A stretch of 64,000 nt of DNA from Agrococcus sp. SL85 (GCF_026625845.1 NZ_CP113066.1:62001-126000); one strand, 5' to 3'; shown: positions 1 to 8,930, counted from the stretch's first letter. Numbers and translations are program-made. Notes: generated by a model from the letters alone, not told the origin.

Positions 1-2
1 GG

Positions 3-8
3 TAGCCT
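3..8 (+). promoter_or_regulatory. Leaderless -10 element for the M20 peptidase
   Basis: TAGCCT lies exactly 6 bases before the ATG at 15. This is the TANNNT -10 spacing seen before many genes of this window, so transcription should begin at or next to the start codon. Confidence 0.6.
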
Positions 9-14
9 GCGCGC

Positions 15-1313
15 ATGCCGCGCATCGATGCCTCCGCCCTCGACCACCTCGTCGCGCTCGTGCAGGTGCCGACGGAGTCGCCCGAGCAGCTGCCGGCGTT
101 CCGCGCGGCGCTCGAGGCCCGCTTCCCGCGGCTCTTCGCGGCGCTCGAGGTGGAGGCGGTGGGCGACACGATCCTCGCCCGCTGGGCCGGCCGCGGCGAG
201 GGCGCGCCCGCGCTGCTCATGGCGCACCAGGACGTCGTGCCAGCGCCCGCCGAGGGCTGGACGCATCCGCCGTACTCCGGCCACCGCGACGGCACGCACG
301 TGTGGGGCCGCGGCACGCTCGACGACAAGGGCTCGCTCGTGGGCATCTGCGTGGCCGTCGCGGCGCTGCTCGACGAGGGCTTCCGGCCCGCGCGCGACGT
401 GTGGCTGCTCTTCGGCCACGACGAGGAGACGATGGGCACGGGCGCCGCCGACGCGATCGCGGTGCTCGCCGAGCGCGGCGTGCGGCCGGCCTGGGCGCTC
501 GACGAGGGCGGCGCGATCATCGAGCCGCCCATCGCCGGCGTGGCGCGCGACGTCGCGGTCGTCGGCGTCGCCGAGAAGGGCTTCGCGAACGTGCGGCTGC
601 GCGTCGCGCAGCAGGGCGGCCACGCCTCGACGCCGCCGCGGCTGCCCGCCACCTCGCGGCTCGCGCGAGCCATCGGGCGGCTCGACCGGGCCCGCTTCCC
701 GCGCTCGCTGCCGGAGCCCGCGATCCGGATGCTCGAGCTGCTGGGCGCCGAGGCGCGCGGGGCCCAGGGCGCGGTGCTGCGGCGCGTGCGGCGGGCGCGG
801 CCGCTCGTCGAGCGCATCCTCGCCCGCGGCGACGAGACGCGCGCGATGCTCGCGACGACCGCGGTCGTCACGCAGCTCTCGGGTGCGGCCGCGCCCAACG
901 CGCTCGCAGAGGAGGCCGTGGCGGTCGCGAACGTGCGGATCGCCGTGGGCGAGGACGTCCCCGGCACGCTCGCGCGCATCCGTGCCGCGATCGCCGACCC
1001 GGCCGTCGAGGTCTCGCTGCTGCACGGGCACGGGCCGAGCCCCGTGAGCCCCTCGAGCGGGCCCGGGTGGCTCGACCTCGAGGCGGCGATCGGGCGCCTG
1101 CGACCCGACGTGCTCACGGTGCCCTACGTGGTGCTCGGCGGTACCGACGGCCGGCACGCGCACCGCGTCACCGACCGCGTGTACCGCTTCGCGCCGTTCG
1201 CGATGACGCGCGAGGAGCGGCTGGGCCTCCACGCCCGCGACGAGCGCATCCGCGAGGACACCTGGCTCGACGGCTGCCGCTGGTACGCCGACCTGCTCGA
1301 GCGCTCCTGCTGA
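15..1313 (+). CDS. M20 family metallopeptidase (dipeptidase/carboxypeptidase)
   Basis: A 432-residue protein of the M20/ArgE/DapE di-zinc hydrolase family, expected to remove an amino acid from a peptide or N-acylated amino acid in the cytoplasm. The zinc-ligand and catalytic motifs are visible in order: MAHQDVVP near residue 70, GRGTLDDKG near 100 with the bridging aspartate, and HDEETMGTG near 140 with the catalytic glutamate pair. A dimerisation insert follows (GGHAST near 205) and the family's late histidine is in the C-terminal third. There is no signal peptide. The ATG at 15 sits 6 bases after a -10 element. The long form resembles the CPS1-like carboxypeptidase branch; substrate cannot be told from sequence. 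Confidence 0.9.
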   Translation: MPRIDASALDHLVALVQVPTESPEQLPAFRAALEARFPRLFAALEVEAVGDTILARWAGRGEGAPALLMAHQDVVPAPAEGWTHPPYSGHRDGTHVWGRGTLDDKGSLVGICVAVAALLDEGFRPARDVWLLFGHDEETMGTGAADAIAVLAERGVRPAWALDEGGAIIEPPIAGVARDVAVVGVAEKGFANVRLRVAQQGGHASTPPRLPATSRLARAIGRLDRARFPRSLPEPAIRMLELLGAEARGAQGAVLRRVRRARPLVERILARGDETRAMLATTAVVTQLSGAAAPNALAEEAVAVANVRIAVGEDVPGTLARIRAAIADPAVEVSLLHGHGPSPVSPSSGPGWLDLEAAIGRLRPDVLTVPYVVLGGTDGRHAHRVTDRVYRFAPFAMTREERLGLHARDERIREDTWLDGCRWYADLLERSC

Positions 1314-1371
1314 CTCGCCGAGCCGCCGGCCCGCCGAGCGGTCGCTCCCGCCCGCGCAGCCCCGCGAGCGG

Positions 1372-1848
1372 TCACGCGTGGTCGTCGGGAGGGCCCGATC
1401 GTGACCACAGGTGACCGGTCGGCGTCGCGGCGGCGAGCCGCCAGTGCAGGAGGGCCGCCCCGAGGACGCCGCCGAGCGCGAGGAGCGCGGGCACGAGGGC
1501 GATGAGGTGCTCGCCCGTCGCGGCGCCCGCGATCCAGCCGGTGAGGACGACCGCCCCGACGCCGAGGTGCGTCCTGAGCCACCGCCCGGGCGGCACGGAC
1601 CGCCACAGCGAGCCCGCGGCGCGCCAGCTGCAGAGCACGAGGAGCGTGAGCGCCACCAGCACGAGCCACAGCGGCGGGGCGAGGTCGAAGGGCAGCGCCG
1701 CGAGGACGGAGAGCGGCAGCCACGACACGAGCGCGTAGCGGCCCACGAGCATCGGGGTCGTCGGGATCGTGTGCAGCGGCCGGCCGTCGTCGACCGAGCC
1801 GGTCACCGGGTTCGGGATCCGCGTGGCCGCGGCGTCGGTCGTCTCCAT
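1372..1848 (-). CDS. Small multi-pass membrane protein, unknown function
   Basis: A 158-residue protein with about four hydrophobic helices (roughly residues 34-75 as two closely spaced segments, 95-110 and 113-135) between a polar N-terminus and an acidic C-terminal tail ending PDDHA. I do not recognise a family. It lies 33 bases downstream of the CDF exporter gene on the same strand and could be the last gene of that operon. Reading frame quality and the hydrophobic pattern are why I accept it over the overlapping frames. Confidence 0.7.
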   Translation of the reverse strand: METTDAAATRIPNPVTGSVDDGRPLHTIPTTPMLVGRYALVSWLPLSVLAALPFDLAPPLWLVLVALTLLVLCSWRAAGSLWRSVPPGRWLRTHLGVGAVVLTGWIAGAATGEHLIALVPALLALGGVLGAALLHWRLAAATPTGHLWSRSGPPDDHA

Positions 1849-1881
1849 GCCCCGGGGCCAGCGAAGCGGACGATCGATCCG

Positions 1882-2823
1882 CTAGGCGTGCGTCGTCGTC
1901 TCGTGGGCGCTGTGGCCCGGGGGCTCCAGCTGGAACGTGGCGTGCTCGAGCGCCACCGGGAAGTGCTCGGCCGCGCACGCCTGCAGGGCGTCGAGGATGC
2001 GCGGCGCGTGCCCGTCGCGGAAGCACGCCTCGTCGATGACGACGTGCGCCGTGAGCTGGTGCGTGCCCGTGCCGAGCGTCGAGGCGTGCAGGTCGTGGAC
2101 CGCGAGCACGTGCTCCTGCTCCTCGAGGTGCGCCCGCACCTCGGTGAGGTCGAGCTGCGGAGGCGTCGACTCCAGCAGGATCCGGCCGGCGTCGCGCAGC
2201 AGCACCGCCGCGCGCGGCACGATGAGCGCCGCGACGAGCGCCGAGGCGATGAGGTCGGCCTGCTGGAAGCCCCACAGCCAGATCGCGAGGCCCGCGAGGA
2301 TCACGGCGACCGAGCCGACCGCGTCGTTCAGCACCTCGAGGAACGCCGCGCGCAGGTTCAGCGAGTCGCCCCGGCCGCGCGCGAGCACGACGAGCGAGAT
2401 CGCGTTGCCGACGAGGCCCACGACGCCGAAGGCGAGCAGCATGCCGCCCGGCACCTCGGGCGGCTCGGCGATGCGGCGCACGCCCTCGACGACGACCACG
2501 AGGGCGACGACGAGCAGCGCCGCCGCCTGCGCGGCCGCCGCGAGCACCTCCACGCGCACGAGCCCCCAGGTGCGGCGCTGCGTCGGCGGCCGGGCGATGA
2601 GCACCTGCGCGACGAGCGCGACCGCGAGGCCCGCGACGTCGGTGAGCATGTGCACCGTGTCGACGAGCAGCGCGAGGCTGCCGGTGAGGATCGAGCCCAC
2701 GACCTGCGTGACGAGCACGGCGGAGGTGATGCCGAGCGCGACCGCGATGCGCGTGCGGCCGGAGGCGCCCGCGCCGTGCGCGTGGCCTCCGGCGCCGTGC
2801 GCGTGGTCGTGCCCGGCCCCCAC
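1882..2823 (-). CDS. Cation diffusion facilitator family transporter (CzcD-like)
   Basis: A 313-residue CDF exporter, expected to move Zn2+ or a similar divalent cation out of the cytoplasm in exchange for protons. It starts with a His-rich tail (HDHAHGAGGHAHG), then six membrane helices and a C-terminal cytoplasmic domain of about 90 residues. The first half of the transport site is VDTVHMLTD (H-xxx-D). The second half reads FLEVLND, so the usual histidine is glutamate, which could change metal preference. The GTG start is inferred because its G is the last base of the upstream TAG stop (TAGTG), and homology begins directly after it. It is the last firmly co-oriented member of the deoC-ALDH operon. 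Confidence 0.88.
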   Translation of the reverse strand: MGAGHDHAHGAGGHAHGAGASGRTRIAVALGITSAVLVTQVVGSILTGSLALLVDTVHMLTDVAGLAVALVAQVLIARPPTQRRTWGLVRVEVLAAAAQAAALLVVALVVVVEGVRRIAEPPEVPGGMLLAFGVVGLVGNAISLVVLARGRGDSLNLRAAFLEVLNDAVGSVAVILAGLAIWLWGFQQADLIASALVAALIVPRAAVLLRDAGRILLESTPPQLDLTEVRAHLEEQEHVLAVHDLHASTLGTGTHQLTAHVVIDEACFRDGHAPRILDALQACAAEHFPVALEHATFQLEPPGHSAHETTTHA

Positions 2824-3692
2824 TACAGGCGGGACTTCGTGTGCCAGACCGTCTTCGTCTCGGTGAGCGCGAGGATGCGCTGCGGGGTGGCGGGCGGGAG
2901 GCCCGGCTCGGGACGGATCACGCGCTTGAGCGTATCGGCCGCCGTCGCCTCGAGCGCGACCCAGTCGAGGGCGCCCGCGCCCGTGAGGTCGAGCGCGTTC
3001 ACGTCGGCGTGGCTCGCGAGCCACGGCGCGAGCTCGGCCGCCTCGCCCGTGAGCACGTTGACGACGCCGCCGGGCAGGTCGCTCGTGGCGAGCACCTCCG
3101 AGAGCGAGATCGCGACGAGCGGCGAGGCCTCCGCCGGCACGACCACGACCGCGTTGCCCGTGACGAGCGCGGGCGCGAGCACCGCCGAGAGGCCGAGCAG
3201 CCCCTGCTCCTGCGGCGCGACGATCGCGACGACGCCCGTCGGCTCCGGCACCGAGAGGTTGAAGTAGGGCCCGGCGACGGCGTTGGCGCTGCCGCCGATG
3301 GCGGCGATCTTGTCGGTCCAGCCGGCGTGGTGCACCCACAGGTCGATCGCCTCCTCCACCTGCTTCCGCGCGCGGGCGGCGGTGAGGCCCTCGGTGCGCT
3401 GCAGCTCGTCGACGAACTGGGCGGCGCGGCCCTCGAGCACCTCGGCCACGCGGTAGAGCACCTGCCCGCGGTTGTAGGCGGTGGCGCCCGCCCAGCCGGG
3501 ATGCGCCTTGCGGGCGGCGCGCACGGCGTCGCGCGCGTCCTTGCGGCTCGCCTTCGCGACGTTCGCGACGAAGCGGCCCCGCCTGTCGAGCACCTCGGTG
3601 ACGCGCCCCGACTCGCTGCGGGGGAACGCGCCGCCGATGAACAGCTTGTAGGTCTTCGGCACGTCGAGGCGCGCGGTCGTGGTGGTGGTCAT
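2823..3692 (-). CDS. Half-length aldehyde dehydrogenase-like protein lacking the catalytic domain
   Basis: A 289-residue ALDH-superfamily protein, against about 480 for the family. It keeps the N-terminal cofactor-binding half (IVAPQEQGLLGLSAVLAP, GNAVVVVPAEASP, LPGGVVNVLTGEA) but stops after a region equivalent to the ELGGK segment. The catalytic cysteine loop and the following half of the protein are absent, so it cannot be an ordinary dehydrogenase. It overlaps the full-length ALDH upstream by ATGA and the CDF gene downstream by one base. Co-translation with a complete ALDH suggests a partner or regulatory subunit. The downstream DNA codes for the CDF protein, so this is not a recent truncation with a remnant. 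Confidence 0.85.
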   Translation of the reverse strand: MTTTTTARLDVPKTYKLFIGGAFPRSESGRVTEVLDRRGRFVANVAKASRKDARDAVRAARKAHPGWAGATAYNRGQVLYRVAEVLEGRAAQFVDELQRTEGLTAARARKQVEEAIDLWVHHAGWTDKIAAIGGSANAVAGPYFNLSVPEPTGVVAIVAPQEQGLLGLSAVLAPALVTGNAVVVVPAEASPLVAISLSEVLATSDLPGGVVNVLTGEAAELAPWLASHADVNALDLTGAGALDWVALEATAADTLKRVIRPEPGLPPATPQRILALTETKTVWHTKSRL

Positions 3693-5131
3693 CGCTTCCC
3701 TGCCTTCAGGTACGCCTGCATGCCGTGCACGCCGCCCTCGCGGCCGTAGCCGGACTCCTTGTAGCCGCCGAAGGGGCTCGCCGGGTCGAACTTGTTGAAC
3801 GTGTTCGTCCAGATGACGCCCGCGCGCAGCCTGTCGGCAACCGCGAGCACGCGGGAGCCCTTGTCGCTCCAGATGCCGGCCGAGAGGCCGTAGGGCGTGT
3901 TGTTGGCCTTCGCGATCGCCTCGTCGGGCGTGCGGAAGGTCAGCACCGAGAGCACGGGCCCGAAGATCTCCTCGCGCGCGATCGTCGAGGAGGCCTCGAC
4001 GCCCGTGACGACGGTCGGCGGGAACCAGTAGCCCGCAGCGGGCAGCTCGCACGGCGCGCTCCAGCGCTCGCCGCCCTCGGACTCGCCGAGCTCGACGAGG
4101 CGCGTGATGCGCTCGAGCTGCTCGGCGGAGTTGATGGCGCCGATGTCGGTGTTCTTGTCGAGCGGGTCGCCGAGCCGCAGCGTCGACATCCGCTCCTTGA
4201 GGCGCTCGAGCACCGCGTCGTGCACGTTCTCCTGCACGAGCAGTCGGCTGCCGGCGCAGCAGACGTGCCCCTGGTTGAAGAAGATGCCGTTCACGATGCC
4301 CTCGACGGCCTGGTCGATGGGGGCGTCGTCGAAGACGATGTTCGCGCCCTTGCCGCCGAGCTCGAGCGTGAGCCGCTTCTCGGTGCCGGCGACCGCCTTC
4401 GCGATCTCGCGGCCCACCGCGGTGGAGCCCGTGAAGGCGACCTTGTCGACGCCCGGGTGGCGCACGAGCGCCGCGCCCGTCTCGCCCGCGCCCGTGAGGA
4501 TGTTCACGACGCCGGCGGGCAGGCCCGCCTGCTCGCACACCTCGGCGAAGAGCATCGCCGAGAGCGGCGTCGTCTCGGCGGGCTTCAGCACGACCGTGTT
4601 GCCGGCGGCGAGCGCCGGCGCGACCTTCCACGCGAGCATGAGCAGCGGGAAGTTCCACGGGATCACCTGCGCGGCGACGCCGTGCGGCTGCGGGCTCGCG
4701 CCGAGCCCGACGTGGTCGAGCTTGTCGGCCCAGCCGGCGCAGTGGAAGAACCACTGGGCGACGAGCGGGATGTCGGCGTCGCGCGTCTCCTTGATGGGCT
4801 TGCCGTTGTCGAGCGTCTCGGCGACGGCGAGCTCGCGCGCCCGCTCCTGCAGGATGCGCGCGATGCGGAAGAGGTACTTGCCTCGGTCGCGGCCGCTCAT
4901 CGGGCCCCACGTCCGCTCGAACGCGGTGCGTGCGGCGCGGACGGCGCGGTCGACGTCGCCCTCGTCGGCGCTCGCGAACAGCGCGATGCGGCGCTCGGTC
5001 GCGGGCGAGGCGGAGGCGAAGGGCGTGCCGCCGCCGGCGACGTGCTCGCCGCCGATCCAGAGGCCGTACTCGTCGCGGAGCTGCAGGATGGACGTCGACT
5101 CGGGGGCCGGCGCGTACTCGAGGAAGGTCAT
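3689..5131 (-). CDS. Aldehyde dehydrogenase family protein (NAD(P)+-dependent)
   Basis: A full-length 480-residue ALDH oxidising an aldehyde to its acid in the cytoplasm. The cofactor half has IPWNFPLLML and GNTVVLKPAE, followed by FTGSTAVGR and LELGGKGANIVFDD with the general-base glutamate. The catalytic cysteine is in FFNQGHVCCAGSR near residue 290, and EEIFGPVLSV and PFGGYKESGYGRE follow. It begins 7 bases after deoC. Next to DeoC, a natural substrate is acetaldehyde released from deoxyribose 5-phosphate, but that is inference from context. Confidence 0.93.
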   Translation of the reverse strand: MTFLEYAPAPESTSILQLRDEYGLWIGGEHVAGGGTPFASASPATERRIALFASADEGDVDRAVRAARTAFERTWGPMSGRDRGKYLFRIARILQERARELAVAETLDNGKPIKETRDADIPLVAQWFFHCAGWADKLDHVGLGASPQPHGVAAQVIPWNFPLLMLAWKVAPALAAGNTVVLKPAETTPLSAMLFAEVCEQAGLPAGVVNILTGAGETGAALVRHPGVDKVAFTGSTAVGREIAKAVAGTEKRLTLELGGKGANIVFDDAPIDQAVEGIVNGIFFNQGHVCCAGSRLLVQENVHDAVLERLKERMSTLRLGDPLDKNTDIGAINSAEQLERITRLVELGESEGGERWSAPCELPAAGYWFPPTVVTGVEASSTIAREEIFGPVLSVLTFRTPDEAIAKANNTPYGLSAGIWSDKGSRVLAVADRLRAGVIWTNTFNKFDPASPFGGYKESGYGREGGVHGMQAYLKAGKR

Positions 5132-5138
5132 GGTCGCC

Positions 5139-6161
5139 TCAGTCGATCGTCACGTAGTCGGGGCCGGAGTAGCGGCCCGTGGTGAGCTTCTGGCGCTGCA
5201 GCAGCACGTCGTTGAGCAGGCTGGAGGCGCCGAAGCGGAACAGGTGGGGGTCGAGCCAGGCCTCGCCGCAGGTCTCGGCGACCGTGACGAGGTACGTGAT
5301 GGCGTCCTTCGCGGTCGAGATGCCGCCCGCGGGCTTCACGCCGATCCGCTCGCCGGCGAGGCGCTCCCAGTCGCGCACGACCTGCAGCATGAGCAGCGTC
5401 ACCGGGAGGGTCGCCGCGGGCTGCACCTTGCCGGTGGAGGTCTTGATGAAGTCGCCGCCCGCGAGGATGGCGAGCCACGAGGCGCGGCGCACGTTGTCGT
5501 AGGTCACGAGCTCGCCGGTCTCGAGGATGACCTTGAGGTGCGCGTACGTGCCGTCCGCGCGGCGGCACGCCTCCTTGGTGCGCACGATCTCGTCGAAGAC
5601 CCTGCCGTAGGCGCCCTCGAGGAACGCGCCGCGATCGATGACCATGTCGATCTCGTCGGCGCCCGCCTCGACGGCGTCGCGGGTGTCCTGGAGCTTCACC
5701 GCGAGGCTCGCGCGGCCGGAGGGGAACGCGGTGGCGACCGCGGCGACGTTGATGCCGTCGTCCTTCCCCGCGCTCCACGCGGACCCGAGCGCCTCGACCG
5801 CGTGCGGCACCATGTCGCCGTAGACGCAGATCGCGGCGGGCCTCGGCGTCGAGGCGTCGGAGGCGTCGGGCACGAGCGCCTTCGCGACGAGCGAGCGCAC
5901 CTTGCCGCGGGTGTCGGCGCCCTGCAGCGTCGTGAGGTCGATCATGCGGATCACGAGGTCGAGCGCCGCGGCCTTCGACGTGGTCTTGATCGAGCGGGTG
6001 CCGAGGCTGGCCGCGCGGGCCTCGAGGCCCACCGCGTCGACGGCCGGCAGGCCCTCGAGGTGGCGGCGGAGGGCGACCTCGGACAGGTCGCCGCCGAGCA
6101 GCTGGACGGCGCGCTCGGCGGGTGCGAGCGCGGCACGGGATGGGGTCACTGCGTTCCTCAC
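5139..6161 (-). CDS. deoC: Deoxyribose-phosphate aldolase
   Basis: A 340-residue class I aldolase cleaving 2-deoxy-D-ribose 5-phosphate to glyceraldehyde 3-phosphate and acetaldehyde in deoxynucleoside catabolism. The TIM-barrel motifs are clear: GADEIDMVIDRGAF, LKVILETGEL, GDFIKTSTGK with the Schiff-base lysine, and VKPAGGIST. It is the longer actinobacterial form, with extra N- and C-terminal segments. The start is a GTG (6159-6161); a second in-frame GTG lies 12 bases downstream. It heads the operon with two ALDH-family genes and the CDF exporter. Confidence 0.93.
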   Translation of the reverse strand: MRNAVTPSRAALAPAERAVQLLGGDLSEVALRRHLEGLPAVDAVGLEARAASLGTRSIKTTSKAAALDLVIRMIDLTTLQGADTRGKVRSLVAKALVPDASDASTPRPAAICVYGDMVPHAVEALGSAWSAGKDDGINVAAVATAFPSGRASLAVKLQDTRDAVEAGADEIDMVIDRGAFLEGAYGRVFDEIVRTKEACRRADGTYAHLKVILETGELVTYDNVRRASWLAILAGGDFIKTSTGKVQPAATLPVTLLMLQVVRDWERLAGERIGVKPAGGISTAKDAITYLVTVAETCGEAWLDPHLFRFGASSLLNDVLLQRQKLTTGRYSGPDYVTID

Positions 6162-6246
6162 GTCTCCGCGCGGAGCGCCCTCGCTCCGTCGCGGTGGAAT
6201 CCGGCGCGGGCGGGGCCCGCGGCATCTGGACGCACGAGTCTAGCCC

Positions 6247-6270
6247 GGCGCGCGCCCCGGGCGCGCGCGG
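6247..6270. terminator. GC-rich palindrome between ribF and deoC
   Basis: A nearly perfect palindrome of GCGC/CCCGGG units lies upstream of deoC and just upstream, in genome order, of the ribF stop. It can form a strong hairpin that would end leftward ribF transcripts' downstream neighbour region or limit read-through toward deoC. There is no U-tract. Confidence 0.35.
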
Positions 6271-6276
6271 CGCCGC

Positions 6277-7212
6277 TCAGCCCCGGTCGGCCGCCAGGAT
6301 CTCGCGGGTCGCCTCGACGTCGCGCCCCATCTGCGCGATGAGCTCGTCGAGGCTCTCGAAGCGGTGCATCGGCCGCACGAAGTCGACGAGCTCGAGCGAG
6401 ATCCGCTGGTCGTAGAGGTCGAGGTCGACGTCGAGCAGGTAGGCCTCGACCGTGCGCTGCGGCACGCCCTCGAAGGTGGGGTTGTCGCCGATCGAGACCG
6501 CGGCCGGGAAGCGCCCGGCGTCGACGTCGACCCACGCGGCGTAGACGCCATCCGCGGGCACGAAGCCCTCGACGGGTGCGCCGAGGTTCGCGGTCGGGTA
6601 GCCGAGCGCCCTGCCGCGCTGGAAGCCGCGCACCACGTCGCTGCAGAGCCGATGCCGGCGGCCGAGCATCTCGGTCGCCTCGCGCACGCGGCCGAGGGCG
6701 AGCGCCTCGCGGATCCAGGTGGAGGAGACACGCCTGCCGTCGGCGAAGCAGATGTCGTCGATCGACTCGACGCGCACGCCCGCGGGCGCGCCGAGCTCGC
6801 GCAGCAGCGCCGCGTCGCCCGCGCCGCGGGCGCCGAAGCGGAAGTCGTCGCCGACGAGCAGCACGCGCGCGTCGAGGCCGTCGAGGAGCACCCGCCGCGC
6901 GAACTCCTCCGCCGGCACCGCCGCGACCTCCGCCGTGAAGGGGATGACGACGACGCGGTCGACGCCCGCCTCGCGCAGCAGCTCGATGCGGTGCTCCGTC
7001 GTGGTGAGCGGCAGCGGCGCGCGGTCGGGGCGCACGACCTCGAGCGGGTTGCGGTCGAAGGTCACGACGACGGTCTCGAGGCCCTCGGCGTCGGCGATCG
7101 CCCGCAGCTGCTCGATGATGCGCCGGTGGCCGATGTGCACGCCGTCGAACTTGCCGACCGTCACGGCGCTCGGCCGCGGCTCGAGCGCGTCGGCCCAGTC
7201 GAGCGCGCTCAT
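6277..7212 (-). CDS. ribF: Bifunctional riboflavin kinase / FAD synthetase
   Basis: A 311-residue RibF making FMN from riboflavin and then FAD. The N-terminal adenylyltransferase domain has GKFDGVHIGHRRI near residue 20 and the STWIREALALG motif near 155. The C-terminal flavokinase domain has GRALGYPTANL and GDNPTFEG, with the usual ELVDF ending. The start is the ATG at 7212, which overlaps the stop of the upstream membrane protein (ATGA). The frame stays open further upstream, but homology begins at MSALDWADAL. Confidence 0.95.
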   Translation of the reverse strand: MSALDWADALEPRPSAVTVGKFDGVHIGHRRIIEQLRAIADAEGLETVVVTFDRNPLEVVRPDRAPLPLTTTEHRIELLREAGVDRVVVIPFTAEVAAVPAEEFARRVLLDGLDARVLLVGDDFRFGARGAGDAALLRELGAPAGVRVESIDDICFADGRRVSSTWIREALALGRVREATEMLGRRHRLCSDVVRGFQRGRALGYPTANLGAPVEGFVPADGVYAAWVDVDAGRFPAAVSIGDNPTFEGVPQRTVEAYLLDVDLDLYDQRISLELVDFVRPMHRFESLDELIAQMGRDVEATREILAADRG

Positions 7213-7610
7213 GCGGCGCTCCGCTCGCGGCTCGCCCGCAGCCACCAGAGCCCGAGGAACGGCAGCACGGCGGGGATGAAGAGGTAGCCCATGCCGAAGC
7301 GGCTCCAGACCGTGTCGTGGGCGAACAGCTCGGGGTGGAGCAGGGAGAGCGCACCGACCACGACGACGCCGACGAGCTCGAAGCACACGGCCGCGAGCGC
7401 GACGGGGCGCCAGCGCCGGCCCGGCATCGCGAGCGCGACCGTGGCGAGGATGTAGACGACGGCGGCGAGGGCGCTCAGCGCGTAGGCGAGCGGCGCCTCG
7501 TCGAAGCTGCGCACGATCTGCACGAACGAGCGGCCCGTCGCCGCGAGCGCCAGCACCGCGTACACCGCGATGAGGACGCGTCCGATCCCGGCATGCCTGC
7601 GCTCGCTCAC
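7209..7610 (-). CDS. Small integral membrane protein upstream of ribF
   Basis: A 133-residue protein with four predicted membrane helices (about residues 10-28, 40-62, 70-90 and 105-122) and a basic C-terminus. Family unknown to me. It starts at a GTG placed 7 bases after a TAGGAT -10 element and overlaps ribF by four bases, so the two are probably co-transcribed and translationally coupled. Confidence 0.8.
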   Translation of the reverse strand: MSERRHAGIGRVLIAVYAVLALAATGRSFVQIVRSFDEAPLAYALSALAAVVYILATVALAMPGRRWRPVALAAVCFELVGVVVVGALSLLHPELFAHDTVWSRFGMGYLFIPAVLPFLGLWWLRASRERSAA

Positions 7611-7617
7611 TCGATCG

Positions 7618-7623
7618 ATCCTA
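7618..7623 (-). promoter_or_regulatory. Leaderless -10 element for the ribF-upstream gene
   Basis: Read on the minus strand this is TAGGAT, 7 bases before the GTG start at 7610. It implies a leaderless two-gene mRNA with ribF. Confidence 0.6.
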
Positions 7624-7661
7624 CGCCGGGCGCAGGGGCCTCGAGACGCGTGCGCCGCAGG

Positions 7662-8033
7662 CTAGGCGACCTGCACGAACCAGATCTGGTGCATGCGGTA
7701 GACCATGACGGCGCAGGCGAGGATGCCGACGCCGACGATGAGCGTCGACCAGCTGCCGCGCCGGTCGATGAAGGCCCACAGCACCGAGGCGGGCGGCAGC
7801 AGGATCGCGGTGAGCAGGTACGTCCAGTACTCGAGCAGGTCGCCCGTGGGACCCGCGCCCGCGATGGGCGCGATGATCGATGCGACCACCTGCACGACGA
7901 GCGTCAGGAAGGTGAGCGCGGCGGCCCCGAGCACCCAGTCGCCGAAGGGCCTGCGGGCGAGGCCCGCGATCGCGACGACGGCGCCGATCGCGCCGAGCGC
8001 GATCGCCTGCGCGAGCATGAGCCAGGAGATCAT
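7662..8033 (-). CDS. Small integral membrane protein downstream of truB
   Basis: A 123-residue protein with four hydrophobic helices (about residues 3-23, 31-52, 65-85 and 95-112) and the ending WFVQVA. No family recognised. In the raw sequence it appears fused to truB because of a one-base insertion in truB. After correction truB ends at 8030 and overlaps this gene's ATG by four bases (ATGA), the normal operon arrangement here. Confidence 0.78.
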   Translation of the reverse strand: MISWLMLAQAIALGAIGAVVAIAGLARRPFGDWVLGAAALTFLTLVVQVVASIIAPIAGAGPTGDLLEYWTYLLTAILLPPASVLWAFIDRRGSWSTLIVGVGILACAVMVYRMHQIWFVQVA

Positions 8034-8924
8034 GCGTCGGCCGTCGGGAAGTTCGTGACCGGCAGGAGACGGCGCCCGGAGACGCGGGCGATGCCCACGA
8101 GGCGCTGGCCGTGCACGGCGGCGACCACGCCCTCCTCGCCCTCGAGCGCCGGCGTGCGGCGGCCGTGGGCGAGGTCCGCGGCGCGCTCGTCGTCGAGCCT
8201 GCACGACGGGCAGGATGCGGGCGGCGGCGGCCGCGGGCGGCACGAGCAGCGCGGCGGCGTCCTCCGGCAGCCGATCGGCGATCGGGGCGCCGTCGACCGC
8301 GAAGGCGCCGATGCGGGTGCGGCGGAGGGCCGTGAGGTGGCCGCCGACGCCGAGCGCGGCGCCCAGGTCGCGCGCGAGGGCGCGGATGTAGGTGCCGCTC
8401 GAGCAGTCGACGACGACGTCGAGCTCGGCGACGGCGCCGGGGCGGAAGGCGAGCGCCTCGAAGCGCGCGACCGTGACGGGCCGCGCGGCGAGCGCGACCT
8501 CCTCGCCGGCGCGCACCCGCGCGTACGAGCGCTGGCCGTCGACCTTGATCGCCGAGACGGCCGAGGGCACCTGCTCGATGTCGCCCGTGAGCGCCGCCAT
8601 GGGCGCGGCGAGGTCGTCGGCCGTCAGGTGCGACGCATCCGCCTCGCCCGTGACGTCGCCCTCGGCGTCGTCGGTGACCGTCGTGCGGCCGAGCGCGATC
8701 GTGGCCGTGTAGGTCTTGTCGAGGCCGACGACGTGCGTCAGCAGGCGCGTCGACGGTCCGATGCCGAGGATCAGCAGGCCCGTGGCCATGGGGTCGAGCG
8801 TGCCCGCGTGGCCCACCTTCTTCGTGCCGAGCGCGCGGCGGGCGCGGGAGACGGCCGTGTGGCTCGTGATGCCCTGCGGCTTGTCGACGAGCAGGATCCC
8901 GTCGGGCTGGACTGGCTGGGGCAC
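8030..8924 (-). CDS. truB: tRNA pseudouridine(55) synthase (apparent frameshift)
   Basis: TruB makes pseudouridine 55 in the T-loop of tRNAs. The N-terminal part is typical ([22 protein letters not shown] with catalytic Asp44, [13 protein letters not shown]). The frame breaks after RILPVVQ: an extra base in 8198-8199 (AGCCT for AGCT, plus strand) shifts it and runs the protein into the next gene. Dropping that base gives [15 protein letters not shown] and a TruB C-terminal domain ending VTNFPTADA, 297 residues. It starts at a GTG 6 bases after a TAGGCT element. I read this as an intact gene with a sequence error. Confidence 0.9.
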
Positions 8925-8930
8925 CCTCCG

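Noticed and set aside
7662..8924. truB fused to a C-terminal four-helix membrane protein
   Set aside because: The fusion exists only because of the extra base at 8198-8199. Correction restores the TruB tail and an ATGA overlap with a separate membrane-protein gene.
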